Source of the DNA: Terriglobales bacterium
Lineage (GTDB): Bacteria; Acidobacteriota; Terriglobia; Bryobacterales; Bryobacteraceae
Assembly: GCA_021372245.1 (NCBI GenBank)
Contig: JAJFUV010000293.1
Coordinates: 1-35,865, forward strand
Direction of reading: 5' to 3'
Length of the DNA: 35,865 nucleotides
Part shown: positions 24,315-32,863 of the stretch, one piece after another
How the letters are laid out: each line of letters starts with the position of its first letter
Numbering within the stretch: position 1 is the stretch's first letter
Notes under the pieces: model-generated
Databases searched by the model: none
What the model was told of the DNA's origin: nothing
Seen by the model: the letters and a program-made list of their open reading frames with translations, nothing else
Position numbers and translations under genes: made by a program

Positions 24315-24842
24315 TTGGAGGACTTTACCGGGATCATCGAGCGGCACCAGCGCATGGTCTTCCGCACACTCTCGCGTCTGACCGGATCGGCGGACGTCGA
24401 AGACCTGGCGCAGGAGGTGTTCCTGCGCCTGTTTCGAGCCCTGCCCGGCTTTCGCAACGAAGCATCGGTTTCGACGTTCCTCTACCGCATCATGGTGAAC
24501 GTGGTGCGGGACGATTGGCGACGGCTCGAATCAGTGCGGCGCACCGTGTCGATCGACGCCGAGCCGGTGCTGCGCGAAAGTCTGGCGGGTCCGCCCGAGG
24601 ATCCATCTGCGCGGCTGGACCAATCCGGCTTGCTCGCGATGCTCGATCGATGCCTGAGGGAATTGGACAACGAGGAACGTGCCGCCCTGACGCTCTTTCA
24701 CCAGGAAGGACTCAGCTACGAGCAGGTCGCGGCTGCGCTCGATCTGCCCATGGGGACCGTCAAAACGCGCCTCCACCGCGGGCGCGCCCGCTTGCGGGAA
24801 ATGCTGATAGAAAGGATGACGCCATGCCGGACAATCCGTTGA
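24315..24842 (+). CDS. ECF RNA polymerase sigma factor
   Basis: The 175 residues contain sigma region 2 (QRMVFRTLSRLTGSADVEDL, followed by AQEVFLRLFRALPGF and TFLYRIMVNVVRDDWRR) and region 4 (ERAALTLFHQEGLSYEQVA, then ALDLPMGTVKTRLHRGR) separated by a short linker, the minimal ECF layout. It directs RNA polymerase to stress or envelope promoters. The start is TTG at 24315, giving the usual nine to ten residues before region 2; no ATG or GTG is available upstream in frame. The predicted transcript start falls on or next to this TTG. It overlaps the anti-sigma gene by 19 bases. Confidence 0.9.
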   Translation: MEDFTGIIERHQRMVFRTLSRLTGSADVEDLAQEVFLRLFRALPGFRNEASVSTFLYRIMVNVVRDDWRRLESVRRTVSIDAEPVLRESLAGPPEDPSARLDQSGLLAMLDRCLRELDNEERAALTLFHQEGLSYEQVAAALDLPMGTVKTRLHRGRARLREMLIERMTPCRTIR

Positions 24843-25225
24843 GCTGCCGTCAGGCGCAGGCGATGATCCGGGCCGCCCAAACAGGGCCGGAACTCGCCGC
24901 TCACTTGGCTGAATGCGATGACTGCCTGAGCCAGATGCTCAGCTTCGCCACCCAGACGGACGTGCCTCCCGGCTTCGCTGCGCGGGCGGCCGTGCGCATC
25001 GAGAAGGATCTTCGCCATGGCGAGTTGCGGGTTTCTTACTGGGCCCTGGCAACCGCCTGTGTACTCTTCGCGGTGTTGACAGGATGGGCAGCAGCGACTG
25101 GAGCCTTCACGCCGCTGTTGAGCCGCCTTCCATCTCAGCCGCCGAACATCACCGTACTGGCTGCCATCGGCTGCATCGAAGCCGCCCTGATCTTCGGCTG
25201 GCTCTGGCGCCTGAGCAAAGCCTAA
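24824..25225 (+). CDS. Zinc-type (ZAS) membrane anti-sigma factor
   Basis: The protein has 133 residues. The N-terminal cytoplasmic part holds the zinc-binding anti-sigma motif HxxxCxxC: His27, Cys31, Cys34 (HLAECDDC), with an additional Cys8. Two membrane helices follow (about 72-92 and 108-130). Such proteins hold the ECF sigma factor at the membrane until a signal or redox change releases it. It starts inside the sigma gene (19-base overlap), so the two are translationally coupled. The length is on the short side, with almost no periplasmic domain, which suggests the signal is sensed in the membrane or cytoplasm. Confidence 0.85.
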   Translation: MPDNPLSCRQAQAMIRAAQTGPELAAHLAECDDCLSQMLSFATQTDVPPGFAARAAVRIEKDLRHGELRVSYWALATACVLFAVLTGWAAATGAFTPLLSRLPSQPPNITVLAAIGCIEAALIFGWLWRLSKA

Positions 25226-25243
25226 TTGCGAGCACAGATAGCG

Positions 25244-25270
25244 AAGGCGGGGACTGTCTGCCCCCGCCTT
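25244..25270. terminator. Terminator between convergent operons
   Basis: AAGGCGGGG (25244-25252) pairs perfectly with CCCCGCCTT (25262-25270) around a nine-base loop, followed by TTTGT on the plus strand. It lies between the anti-sigma stop and the stop of the convergent isomerase gene and could end transcription in both directions. Confidence 0.55.
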
Positions 25271-25300
25271 TGTCCAACGGACATCTCGCCGGTCAGGATT

Positions 25301-26218
25301 TCACCCGGCGATCAACTCTTCCAGCATCTGCCGCGCCTTGCGCGCTTCTTTGGTGGTCGCGGCCGCATCTGCGCCGCGGTCCAGGCACTCTACCACCAGC
25401 GGCCCGCGCTTAAAGCCGCCCTTCTTCGCCCGGGCGAAAACCTCGCGGAAGTTCACTTTGCCCGTGCCGGGAGTGACTAGCACCTCCTTAGGCGGCTTGA
25501 AATCTTTGATACTCATGCCCGCGATCAGTCCGTTCACGGACGGCACGTCGTCCACCGGATCGGATTTCCCATCGGAGTAGTAGAAGATGTTGCCGGGATC
25601 GTACCAGATGCCGAAGTTCTTGTGCCCCACCATCTCGACGATCTTGCGGCACTGTGCACCCGTGGCGTTGCTGCCTCCGTGCGGCTTGACGCTGAGGGCC
25701 ACCTTCTTCGCCGCGGCGTAACCGCAGCACTCCGCGACCACCTTGTAGTAAGGCGCAACTAACTCCGCTTTCCCGGTACCGCCAAGCAGCAGATTCGGGC
25801 AGCGGACTGCCGCGCAGTTGTCGATGAGCTTCTTGAGCCCCTCGATGCCGGCTTCTATCGACTTCTGGACCGGGAAGTTGCCCGCGTAGATCGAGACCGT
25901 CTGCATCCCGCGCTTGCGCACCTCCTCGCCCATCGCCGCCGCCTCTTCTTCGGTGACATCCGTGGTTACGATGACCCAGGACTTGGAGTTTTTGTGGGTC
26001 ATCAGGCCGGCGTACTTGTAACCCGCCTCGGCCATGCCGTCCAGCGCGACGCGGTAATCGAACTGGTCCCACGGCCGGGTGTAACAGCCGATCTGAAACC
26101 GGTCCTTTCCGCGGGGCGCGGCGTCCAGCGCGAGCGCCCCGGCGAGGGCCGCCGCGCTGCCGGCGAACTGCCGCCGCGTCATCGAACGTGCATGGAATTC
26201 GCTCGAATGGATTGGCAT
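25301..26218 (-). CDS. Tat-tagged sugar phosphate isomerase/epimerase-like TIM barrel
   Basis: The 305 residues carry a twin-arginine-like leader (TRRQFAGSAAALAG, 14-27) and an AP-endonuclease-2/xylose-isomerase-type barrel. At the place of the first metal-binding Glu the sequence reads VKPHGG (Lys178, His180); then come YDPGN (Asp207), IKDF (Lys238, Asp239) and VVECLDRG (Glu277). This KPHG pattern marks a separate branch of the family whose substrate I do not know. GAGGA lies six bases before the ATG at 26218. It is the last gene of the minus-strand sugar locus, 17 bases after the oxidoreductase. Confidence 0.85.
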   Translation of the reverse strand: MPIHSSEFHARSMTRRQFAGSAAALAGALALDAAPRGKDRFQIGCYTRPWDQFDYRVALDGMAEAGYKYAGLMTHKNSKSWVIVTTDVTEEEAAAMGEEVRKRGMQTVSIYAGNFPVQKSIEAGIEGLKKLIDNCAAVRCPNLLLGGTGKAELVAPYYKVVAECCGYAAAKKVALSVKPHGGSNATGAQCRKIVEMVGHKNFGIWYDPGNIFYYSDGKSDPVDDVPSVNGLIAGMSIKDFKPPKEVLVTPGTGKVNFREVFARAKKGGFKRGPLVVECLDRGADAAATTKEARKARQMLEELIAG

Positions 26219-26235
26219 TGTGTTCCTCACGGTTG

Positions 26236-27465
26236 TTACGCCTTGATCGTCTGCTTCACCGGGTCGTAGGTGACCTTCCGGCCTGTCGTGTACGAAAGAT
26301 CCGCCATGAGCGTCGCGATGGAGTGCGAGAAGCCCGCTTCGATGGGAGCGTTCGGCGCCTTGCGCGAGCGCACACATTCAAAGAAGTTCTTCATGTGGTG
26401 CGTGCTCTCCACTTGCGGAACGGTTGTGCCGGGCTGGATGCGGTCCTCTTCACTCGAGCCCTCGCCGCTCACGGTCCACGGTTTGCTCCAGTTGCTGGCG
26501 TCCATCACGCCCTTCGTACCGATGAACTTCAGGTAACTGTTCGCGCCGGTACCGAAGGTGGAGTTGTAGCGCACCAGGAATCCCTCGTCGGGATAATCCA
26601 GGACGCACTCGATGGAATCCGGGCAGGTGTACTCGTCGTCCTTGAACCGGACCTTTCCGCCCATGGTCATCACGCTCCTCGGAACCTTGGCTCCGGTGAC
26701 GTAGTGAACCAGGTCGATGAAGTGCACCATCAGGTTGGTGTGCGGCCCGCGCGAGAATTCGCGGAAGCCGTACCACCCCGCGTACTGTTTGCCGTTGAAG
26801 GGCCTGTTCTTCTGGTTCATGAGGAAGCTCTTCCAGTCCACGTCGGCCTCCGTGATCGGGCGCTCTCCATAGCTGTACCAGTACGGTTGCTTACTGTTGC
26901 GCGACTGCTCGATCTTGAAAATCTTGCCTAGTCCGCCGGACTGCACAAATGCGCGGCCGGAGACCGACGGCGCCCAACTGCGCACTTGCGTGCCGATCTG
27001 CACGATGCGGTTGTTCTTCTTCACCGCGTCCACCGCCTCGTTCAATTCCTTCAGGTTCATTGCGAGCGGTTTTTCGCAGTACGCGTCCTTGCCCGCGCGC
27101 GCGGCTGCGGTGAGCATGGTGCAGTGCTGGTGGTCCGGAGTGCCGATGATGACCGCGTCGACACCCTTCGACGCCAGCACGTCCTGATAATGGACGAACT
27201 CCTCGGGCGCGGTGCCGGATGCCTGCTTCACCATGGCGATGGCTTTCTCGCGCTGCTGTTTCCATGTGTCGCAGATGGCAACCACCTGCGCGTTGCATTC
27301 CTTCTGAAACTGCAGAGCCTCCCTGAGCAGCCCTCGGCTGCCGCAACCGATGACGCCCAGGGAAAGGCGGTCGTTGGCTCCCAGGACCCGCTGGTAAGAA
27401 CTAGCGGCTAGCGAGGCCGCCGCGAACGAATAATTCACGAACTCTCGACGGTTGAGTGTAGACAT
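26236..27465 (-). CDS. Tat-tagged Gfo/Idh/MocA oxidoreductase
   Basis: The product has 409 residues with a leader containing NRREFVNYSF, then a Rossmann fold with GVIGCGSRG (37-45) and the CEKP motif (130-133, Lys132), followed by the C-terminal alpha/beta domain with HTNLMVHFIDLVHYV, which should hold the active-site His. These enzymes oxidise or reduce sugar hydroxyls with tightly bound NAD(P). AGGAGA lies about nine bases before the ATG at 27465. It is followed after 17 bases by the isomerase gene and preceded by a second oxidoreductase after 61 bases. Which hydroxyl is oxidised is not known. Confidence 0.9.
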   Translation of the reverse strand: MSTLNRREFVNYSFAAASLAASSYQRVLGANDRLSLGVIGCGSRGLLREALQFQKECNAQVVAICDTWKQQREKAIAMVKQASGTAPEEFVHYQDVLASKGVDAVIIGTPDHQHCTMLTAAARAGKDAYCEKPLAMNLKELNEAVDAVKKNNRIVQIGTQVRSWAPSVSGRAFVQSGGLGKIFKIEQSRNSKQPYWYSYGERPITEADVDWKSFLMNQKNRPFNGKQYAGWYGFREFSRGPHTNLMVHFIDLVHYVTGAKVPRSVMTMGGKVRFKDDEYTCPDSIECVLDYPDEGFLVRYNSTFGTGANSYLKFIGTKGVMDASNWSKPWTVSGEGSSEEDRIQPGTTVPQVESTHHMKNFFECVRSRKAPNAPIEAGFSHSIATLMADLSYTTGRKVTYDPVKQTIKA

Positions 27466-27526
27466 AATTATTACTCTCCTGTAAGTAGCGAATGATAACA
27501 CCAACGACCCGGTACAATGCCCGCCG

Positions 27527-28648
27527 CTAGGCGATCATCTCGTCCCAGGTGACCACGCGCTTTTCGTAGATCGCCTTGGTGCCCATGAGCGCCTGCAGCG
27601 TCGTTTCCATGGCGGATTCAGCCCCGTTGATAGGCTGCTTGTTGTTCTTCACCGAATCCACCCACGATGCCAGCGCCATATAAGTGGAATCCTGGCCGCT
27701 GTTGGGGATGTCCAGCTTGATCTGCCCGCGCTTTTCGCGAGGCTGCCAGACGCCCTTCACCAGGTCAACGGATCCTTCGCTGCCAAACACGTTTTCCGTG
27801 GTTCCGGTGAAAGCCGGCGGATCGTAGTAATGATGGCTGAAATTGATGTAGACGCCGTTGGCGTATTCGTAAATCACGCTGTAGCCGTCCATGCAAGTGC
27901 GTCCCGGAGGCTCGTTCTTGAACAGGTTTTGGCCGCCGGTGCCGTAGGCGCGGAGCGGATGGCCGCCAATCGCCCAACGGAACAGGTCCAGGATGTGGAT
28001 GCCCTGGTCGACAATCATGTCGCCGGACTTGGTGCGGTCGTGATACCACGGCGTCGTGCGAGGCAAGCCCTCGCCGCTGTGCCGGATCCCGTGACACATC
28101 AGCACCCGGCCGATACCGCCGTCGTGGATGAACTTCTCGGCGGCGTTCGTTGCCGGGTCGTGCCGCAGTTGGAAGCCGAACTGGGCTATCTTGCCGGAGC
28201 GCTTCACTTCGGCTGCCACCGCCTTGCAATCGGCTGGCGTCAAAGCCATGGGCTTCTCCGCATAAAGATGCTTGCCGACTTCGAGGATGGCAATGTCGAA
28301 ATCCTTGTGCGTCCAGTCCGGTGTCGCCAGGACCACGGCGTCGATGTCCTTGCGCTGATCGAGCATCTTGCGGAAATCCGCATATGTCTCGGCCGATCCG
28401 CCGGCGTCAGCGACGAGCTTCGCCGCGTTCGCGACGCGCTCGGGGATAATGTCGCAAACTGCCACGACCTTCACCCCGGGCACTTTCAACACGTTTTTCA
28501 GAAGCCATGTGCCGCGGTTTCCCGTACCGACGCACGCCACCCGCAGCGTGTCGCTGGGAGATTGCGCGGACAGAATTGCGGGCGCGCCCACGGTTGCCAT
28601 GGCCGCCGCGGGAACGCTCAAGAAAGTACGACGAGTGCAATTTTCCAT
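27527..28648 (-). CDS. Tat-tagged Gfo/Idh/MocA oxidoreductase (second, different)
   Basis: The 373 residues have a leader TRRTFLSVPAAAMATVGAPA, a Rossmann motif VACVGTGNRG (37-46), AEKP (130-133, Lys132) and DQGIHILDLFRW with the likely catalytic His/Asp. It is only distantly related to its neighbour, so the two probably act on different positions or in opposite directions (oxidation and later re-reduction). GGAG is placed six to seven bases before the ATG at 28648. The gap to the upstream isomerase is 64 bases, consistent with one operon. Confidence 0.9.
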   Translation of the reverse strand: MENCTRRTFLSVPAAAMATVGAPAILSAQSPSDTLRVACVGTGNRGTWLLKNVLKVPGVKVVAVCDIIPERVANAAKLVADAGGSAETYADFRKMLDQRKDIDAVVLATPDWTHKDFDIAILEVGKHLYAEKPMALTPADCKAVAAEVKRSGKIAQFGFQLRHDPATNAAEKFIHDGGIGRVLMCHGIRHSGEGLPRTTPWYHDRTKSGDMIVDQGIHILDLFRWAIGGHPLRAYGTGGQNLFKNEPPGRTCMDGYSVIYEYANGVYINFSHHYYDPPAFTGTTENVFGSEGSVDLVKGVWQPREKRGQIKLDIPNSGQDSTYMALASWVDSVKNNKQPINGAESAMETTLQALMGTKAIYEKRVVTWDEMIA

Positions 28649-28712
28649 GTTGTTCTCCAATCCCGAACTATGAATATCCAACTTCCACGAGGCGATGGAC
28701 TGCGCCACGAAA

Positions 28713-29600
28713 CTACCCAGCCAGCGCGTAGATTCGATCCACCACCGCCGAAAGCCTGTTGATCTGGTCCGGGTCTTTGGCGTCGTAGCCGTATTCCGGC
28801 GAGAGCCATCCCCGGTAGTCGATCTTAATCAAAGCGTCAACGACCGCCTTCCAGTCTACGTCCCCTTCCATGGGCGGAACGAACTGGTTGGTCCGAAGCC
28901 TGAAATCCTTAATGTGCATGCGCTTGATGCGCGGACCCAACGTCAGAATCCAGTCCTGCGGATAGCCGTATTGCAGAATGTTGCCGATGTCGAAATGTGC
29001 CTGCAGCCAGGGGCTGTGAAACTGGTCCACGAAAGCGCGCATTTCGAGCGGGCTCAACAGGAACTTGTTCCACACGTTCTCGAGAGTGAGAATCACCTTC
29101 GCCTGCGCGGCATAGGAAATGGTCTTGCGCAGCTCCTCGCCGGTCAGCTTCCAGGTATCCTCGTAGCGGTGTGTCAACTGCGGGCCCGAGCCCACGCGCG
29201 AGGGCACCAGCAGGATCGTCCCCGAGTTCAATGCGTGAGCGATGTCGATGGATTTCTTGATCACATCGACGCCTTGGGCGCGCACGGCCGGGTCGGGATC
29301 ATTCAGGGGACATTTCGAAAACGGACGCGAGACTGAAATAGTCACGATGGTCACGCCGTTGTCGCGTGCGGCGGCAGCGATGCTCTTGAGCTCACCTGGG
29401 GGAGTGTCCAGGTTGAGCTTGACCCCCATGGTAATTTCGTAGCCGTCGAAGCCGGCGCGCTTGACCTGGCGAAAAGCCTCCACCAGGGACGCCGACTCCG
29501 GAATGATGCCGTCGCAGATGCTCTTCTTGAAGCGCGTCCCCGAAACCGCGGCCGCTGCGGCCGCCGCCATAGGGAGTGCGATGATGTCTCGTCGAGTCAT
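28713..29600 (-). CDS. Tat-tagged sugar phosphate isomerase/epimerase
   Basis: The 295 residues begin with a twin-arginine-like leader (TRRDIIALPMAAAAAAAV) and form a TIM barrel with the full metal set of the xylose isomerase-like family: Glu174 (TLENVWNK), Asp204 (HFDIGN), His229 (MHIKDF) and Glu269 (PEYGYD). It therefore looks like an active metal-dependent isomerase, epimerase or dehydratase, unlike the second isomerase of this locus, whose first ligand is changed. AAGGA precedes the ATG. It follows the outer-membrane protein gene by 86 bases containing a hairpin. Confidence 0.88.
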   Translation of the reverse strand: MTRRDIIALPMAAAAAAAVSGTRFKKSICDGIIPESASLVEAFRQVKRAGFDGYEITMGVKLNLDTPPGELKSIAAAARDNGVTIVTISVSRPFSKCPLNDPDPAVRAQGVDVIKKSIDIAHALNSGTILLVPSRVGSGPQLTHRYEDTWKLTGEELRKTISYAAQAKVILTLENVWNKFLLSPLEMRAFVDQFHSPWLQAHFDIGNILQYGYPQDWILTLGPRIKRMHIKDFRLRTNQFVPPMEGDVDWKAVVDALIKIDYRGWLSPEYGYDAKDPDQINRLSAVVDRIYALAG

Positions 29601-29618
29601 AGATTCCTTACACTAACA

Positions 29619-29667
29619 GGTGGCGGCGGAGGGGCGGAAGCCCGAAGTCCCCGCGCCCTCCGCCACC
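29619..29667 (-). terminator. GC-rich hairpin after the outer-membrane protein gene
   Basis: Between the receptor stop and the isomerase start, GGTGGCGGCGGAGGG faces CCCTCCGCCACC, giving a stem of 12 pairs with a three-base bulge. There is no T run, so it may act as an mRNA-stabilising or partial attenuation hairpin that lets the receptor be made in larger amounts than the enzymes, not as a full terminator. Confidence 0.45.
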
Positions 29668-29686
29668 GATACCAAGAAGGGGCGCT

Positions 29687-32600
29687 TTAGAATTGAAGCC
29701 GCCCGCGGAGCTCAATTTGCCTGCTCGCCGCCCCTTCCACCAAACCGCTGACGACTCCCACACTGCCAGGCGCCGAAATATTCGAGTCTGGAGCCGTGAA
29801 GTTGGGGTGGTTGAAGGCATCGGAAGCGGCCGCCGTAAACGTGAAGCGAAGGCGTTCGGTGATGGCAAACGTCTTGGCAAGTGAGATGTTCTGGTTGTTG
29901 TATCCCGGCCCTTCCAACACGTTCGCGCCGGAGTTGCCCAACATCCCTGCCGAGGGGACAGCAAAGCAACTAGCATCGAACCACCGGTCGAGGTTACGCT
30001 GTCCCGACGGGAGATTGCCATTGCAGACGCGGTTGGGAAGGCCACCGCTGGTATTCGTATTGGATGGATCGGAACCCGAGAAATATGGCGAGAAGAAGTG
30101 CCCGCTCTCCAGGTAGCCGACCCAATAGAGTTGCCAGCCGCCGAGAACCCCATTCAGCACCGGATTCGCATTGTTCAGGTAGTGCCGTCCCTTACCTATC
30201 GGGATGTCCCACCCTATGTTCATAACTACCCGATTACGCGGTGTGTACGTATCGCGGGAGAACTGGAGCTGGGAGTACGGGCTCTCCAGATTGGACATGT
30301 TGGAGTAACTCGAAGAAAGGCTCCAGTGCGAGTCGAGGGTAAGCTGGCCGACCTTGCGAACGACCTCGAAGGTCAAAGCGTTGAACTTGGCCTCGCCGTC
30401 ATTCCGGTAATATGACGCACCGACGTACTGTGGATAAGGACGCCGGCTCGCAGTGAACGGAATCAAGCTGGGTTGCGGTTTGTTCACACTGATGCCGTAA
30501 TGCATGCCGTAATCGTGAGAGCCGACATACGACAGACGGAAACCTGTGTCTTTGTACTGCTGTTCGATTGTCAGGTTGTACTGGTGGATTTTCCCATTGG
30601 TCGCATCAACGGGGTAGCCGGTGACACTTTGCGAAGGAACCTTCGCGCTGCTGAGGGAAGACGGGAACGGGTTCGGGAAGGTGAACATTGGAACGCCGTT
30701 GGTAATTACATTTTGGTAGGTTTCACTGATCTGGAACGGTCCCGTACCTTGTAAGTACGCGTAGCGTCCCAACGTTTCATTAAAGATGCCGTAGCCCCCG
30801 CGGATGACCGTCTTGTCTGTTAACCGGTAAGCGGCGCCGATACGAGGAACGAAGTTCTTGCTGCTCGGACTCATACGGACATCGCCGGTGACCAGCTTGA
30901 TGGTCGAAGGATAGAGCCCACTGATCTTGCTCTCCGTGCCTGCCGGAATTATCACGTTTCCGGACGTGGGATCCCAGTTCAACATCAGACCATCTTCATA
31001 CTCCGGTGAGCCGAAGCGATCCCAACGCAAGCCGAGGTCGAGGGTTAAGCGGTTGGTAACCTTCCAGGAATCCTGAATAAAGATTCCCAATTCACTGTCG
31101 TGCCGGGTGCGGTTGGTCAGAGGATCAAGCCTTGTACTGGCATAGGGAATACCCAACAGGAAATCGGCATACCCATAGCTTGAAAATGAGCCATTGAAAC
31201 TGAAGTTGCCGTAGCTGTTGCTTGGGACGAGGTTGTTGATATTGGTCTGTGGTTTGTACTCTCCGCCGAACTTGAAAACGTGCCGGCCTTTGGACCATGT
31301 TACGGTATCCGCATAGCCATAGTCGTGATCGGTAACCGAACCGCCCGCTTGCGTGGAAAGCGTCGGATAGCCGGAAATACTCATGATCGGAAAACCTTCC
31401 GCGCTATAGCCCTTCGGATTGACGCCTTGCAACCCAATCGCCTTCACAGCCTCGTCACCTTTGAATGGCGTGACGCCGTAAAGCGGGTCGCCGTCAGTGT
31501 ATTTCTCTTTGTACCATCCGAAGCGAGCCGTGTTGATCAACGAGGGAGAAAAGACGTGAGTATCTTCGACCACCATATGGACGTCGAAACGGGTGCGGGT
31601 CCAGGTAAACTGTTGGAAATTGGTAGGCAGCACATACAGTCCCCAGTTCTCAATCAAACGGCCCATCAAGCGGTTCTTACTGGTGAGCTGATAGTCGATG
31701 CGCTGAGTAAAGTCCTTCCGCAGGTGATAATCTTCCGGGAATGGAAAGGTGAACCCGTAGTTGTTCGACAAGCTGCTTGAATCGCCGCGATTAGGAGACG
31801 GTATGTACGAATCGGTTACCGCACGGGACACGGAGCTGATCCGGCTTGTAGGAACCTGATTACTCGCGAAGGGCAAGCCGCTGGTCGGATCTTTAATTGT
31901 GATGCCTGAACTCAGCAGTTGGGAAAAATCACCAGTGCGCATCTGCGCTGTAGGCACCGTTCGCAAGTAGAACTGTTTGCTGGGGATCTTCATGATGTTC
32001 GCCGAGGCGAAGAAGAAGAGTCTGTCTTTGATGATGGGACCGGAAGCGTTGGCCGAGATCGTGTGGAGCAGAACCTTGGTTTTGCTGTCGCTAAAGAACT
32101 GACGGGCAGCCAGTGCCGAGTTCTGGTTCCAGTACGATGCCTGGGCGTGAAACTCGTTGGTGCCGGCCTTTGTTACCAGGTTCATGTAGCCGACACGGGC
32201 GAACTCCGCCGTGTTGTTGACGGTGACCACGGTGACTTCCTGGGCATCCATGATGTCGTTGATCTGGTTTACAGCGTCGTCGTTGGTGTGACCATCCTGG
32301 CCTTCCTGCACTTGGCCGGAACTGTGTCCGGCCCATTGCGACCCCCAGATACCGCCGCTCTGAGAGACCAGTGGAGCGGTAGTAATGAATAGACTGGGAT
32401 CCAGGGTGGCCATCCCTCCTACCCATGGCGTGTCGTAGTGTCTGGACGTGTCGACGTCAGTCTGAATCTTGGCTCCATCCGTTTGGATCAGCGCCGCGCC
32501 AGCCTTCACGGTGACTTCCGAACCCACCGCACCGATCTCAAATTGAACGTTGAGGCGGCGGATTTGGTTGCCCTCGAGAATGATGTCGTCGGCAACAAAG

Positions 32601-32863
32601 GTTTTAAAGCCGGCGGCTGTTGCAGTAAGACGATAAGTTCCGCGGGGGAGGTCGGGAATCTCAAAGTCACCGCTATCGCTGGTCTTGACCTCGCGCGTGG
32701 CATTCGTACCTAAGCTGGTCACTCTGATGCTGGCGCCTCCGACTACTGCGCCGCTGGGATCCTGCGTGACTCCGCGGATCGTCGAGAGGGTCAACTGGCC
32801 GAAAACGAACGGGCAAAGCGCCAGTTGAATGAGAAACAAGCGTAACGGCAACTGCTTCAACAT
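29687..32863 (-). CDS. Large outer-membrane TonB-receptor-like protein with CarboxypepD-reg domain
   Basis: The 1,058 residues have a signal peptide ending near residue 22 (PFVFGQ), a carboxypeptidase-regulatory-like beta-sandwich (about 26-108, RGVTQDPSGAVVGGASI through GTYRLTATAAGFKTF), a plug-like region (VTVKAGAALIQTD onwards) and a very long beta-barrel with many Tyr/Trp/Gly-rich strands. It ends in Phe (ELRGRLQF), as outer-membrane barrels do. This Oar-like architecture is expanded in Acidobacteriota and is thought to take up oligosaccharides, by analogy with SusC. No SusD partner is seen. AGGAG lies eight bases before the ATG at 32863. It is the first gene of the minus-strand sugar locus. 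Confidence 0.9.
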   Translation of the reverse strand: MLKQLPLRLFLIQLALCPFVFGQLTLSTIRGVTQDPSGAVVGGASIRVTSLGTNATREVKTSDSGDFEIPDLPRGTYRLTATAAGFKTFVADDIILEGNQIRRLNVQFEIGAVGSEVTVKAGAALIQTDGAKIQTDVDTSRHYDTPWVGGMATLDPSLFITTAPLVSQSGGIWGSQWAGHSSGQVQEGQDGHTNDDAVNQINDIMDAQEVTVVTVNNTAEFARVGYMNLVTKAGTNEFHAQASYWNQNSALAARQFFSDSKTKVLLHTISANASGPIIKDRLFFFASANIMKIPSKQFYLRTVPTAQMRTGDFSQLLSSGITIKDPTSGLPFASNQVPTSRISSVSRAVTDSYIPSPNRGDSSSLSNNYGFTFPFPEDYHLRKDFTQRIDYQLTSKNRLMGRLIENWGLYVLPTNFQQFTWTRTRFDVHMVVEDTHVFSPSLINTARFGWYKEKYTDGDPLYGVTPFKGDEAVKAIGLQGVNPKGYSAEGFPIMSISGYPTLSTQAGGSVTDHDYGYADTVTWSKGRHVFKFGGEYKPQTNINNLVPSNSYGNFSFNGSFSSYGYADFLLGIPYASTRLDPLTNRTRHDSELGIFIQDSWKVTNRLTLDLGLRWDRFGSPEYEDGLMLNWDPTSGNVIIPAGTESKISGLYPSTIKLVTGDVRMSPSSKNFVPRIGAAYRLTDKTVIRGGYGIFNETLGRYAYLQGTGPFQISETYQNVITNGVPMFTFPNPFPSSLSSAKVPSQSVTGYPVDATNGKIHQYNLTIEQQYKDTGFRLSYVGSHDYGMHYGISVNKPQPSLIPFTASRRPYPQYVGASYYRNDGEAKFNALTFEVVRKVGQLTLDSHWSLSSSYSNMSNLESPYSQLQFSRDTYTPRNRVVMNIGWDIPIGKGRHYLNNANPVLNGVLGGWQLYWVGYLESGHFFSPYFSGSDPSNTNTSGGLPNRVCNGNLPSGQRNLDRWFDASCFAVPSAGMLGNSGANVLEGPGYNNQNISLAKTFAITERLRFTFTAAASDAFNHPNFTAPDSNISAPGSVGVVSGLVEGAASRQIELRGRLQF

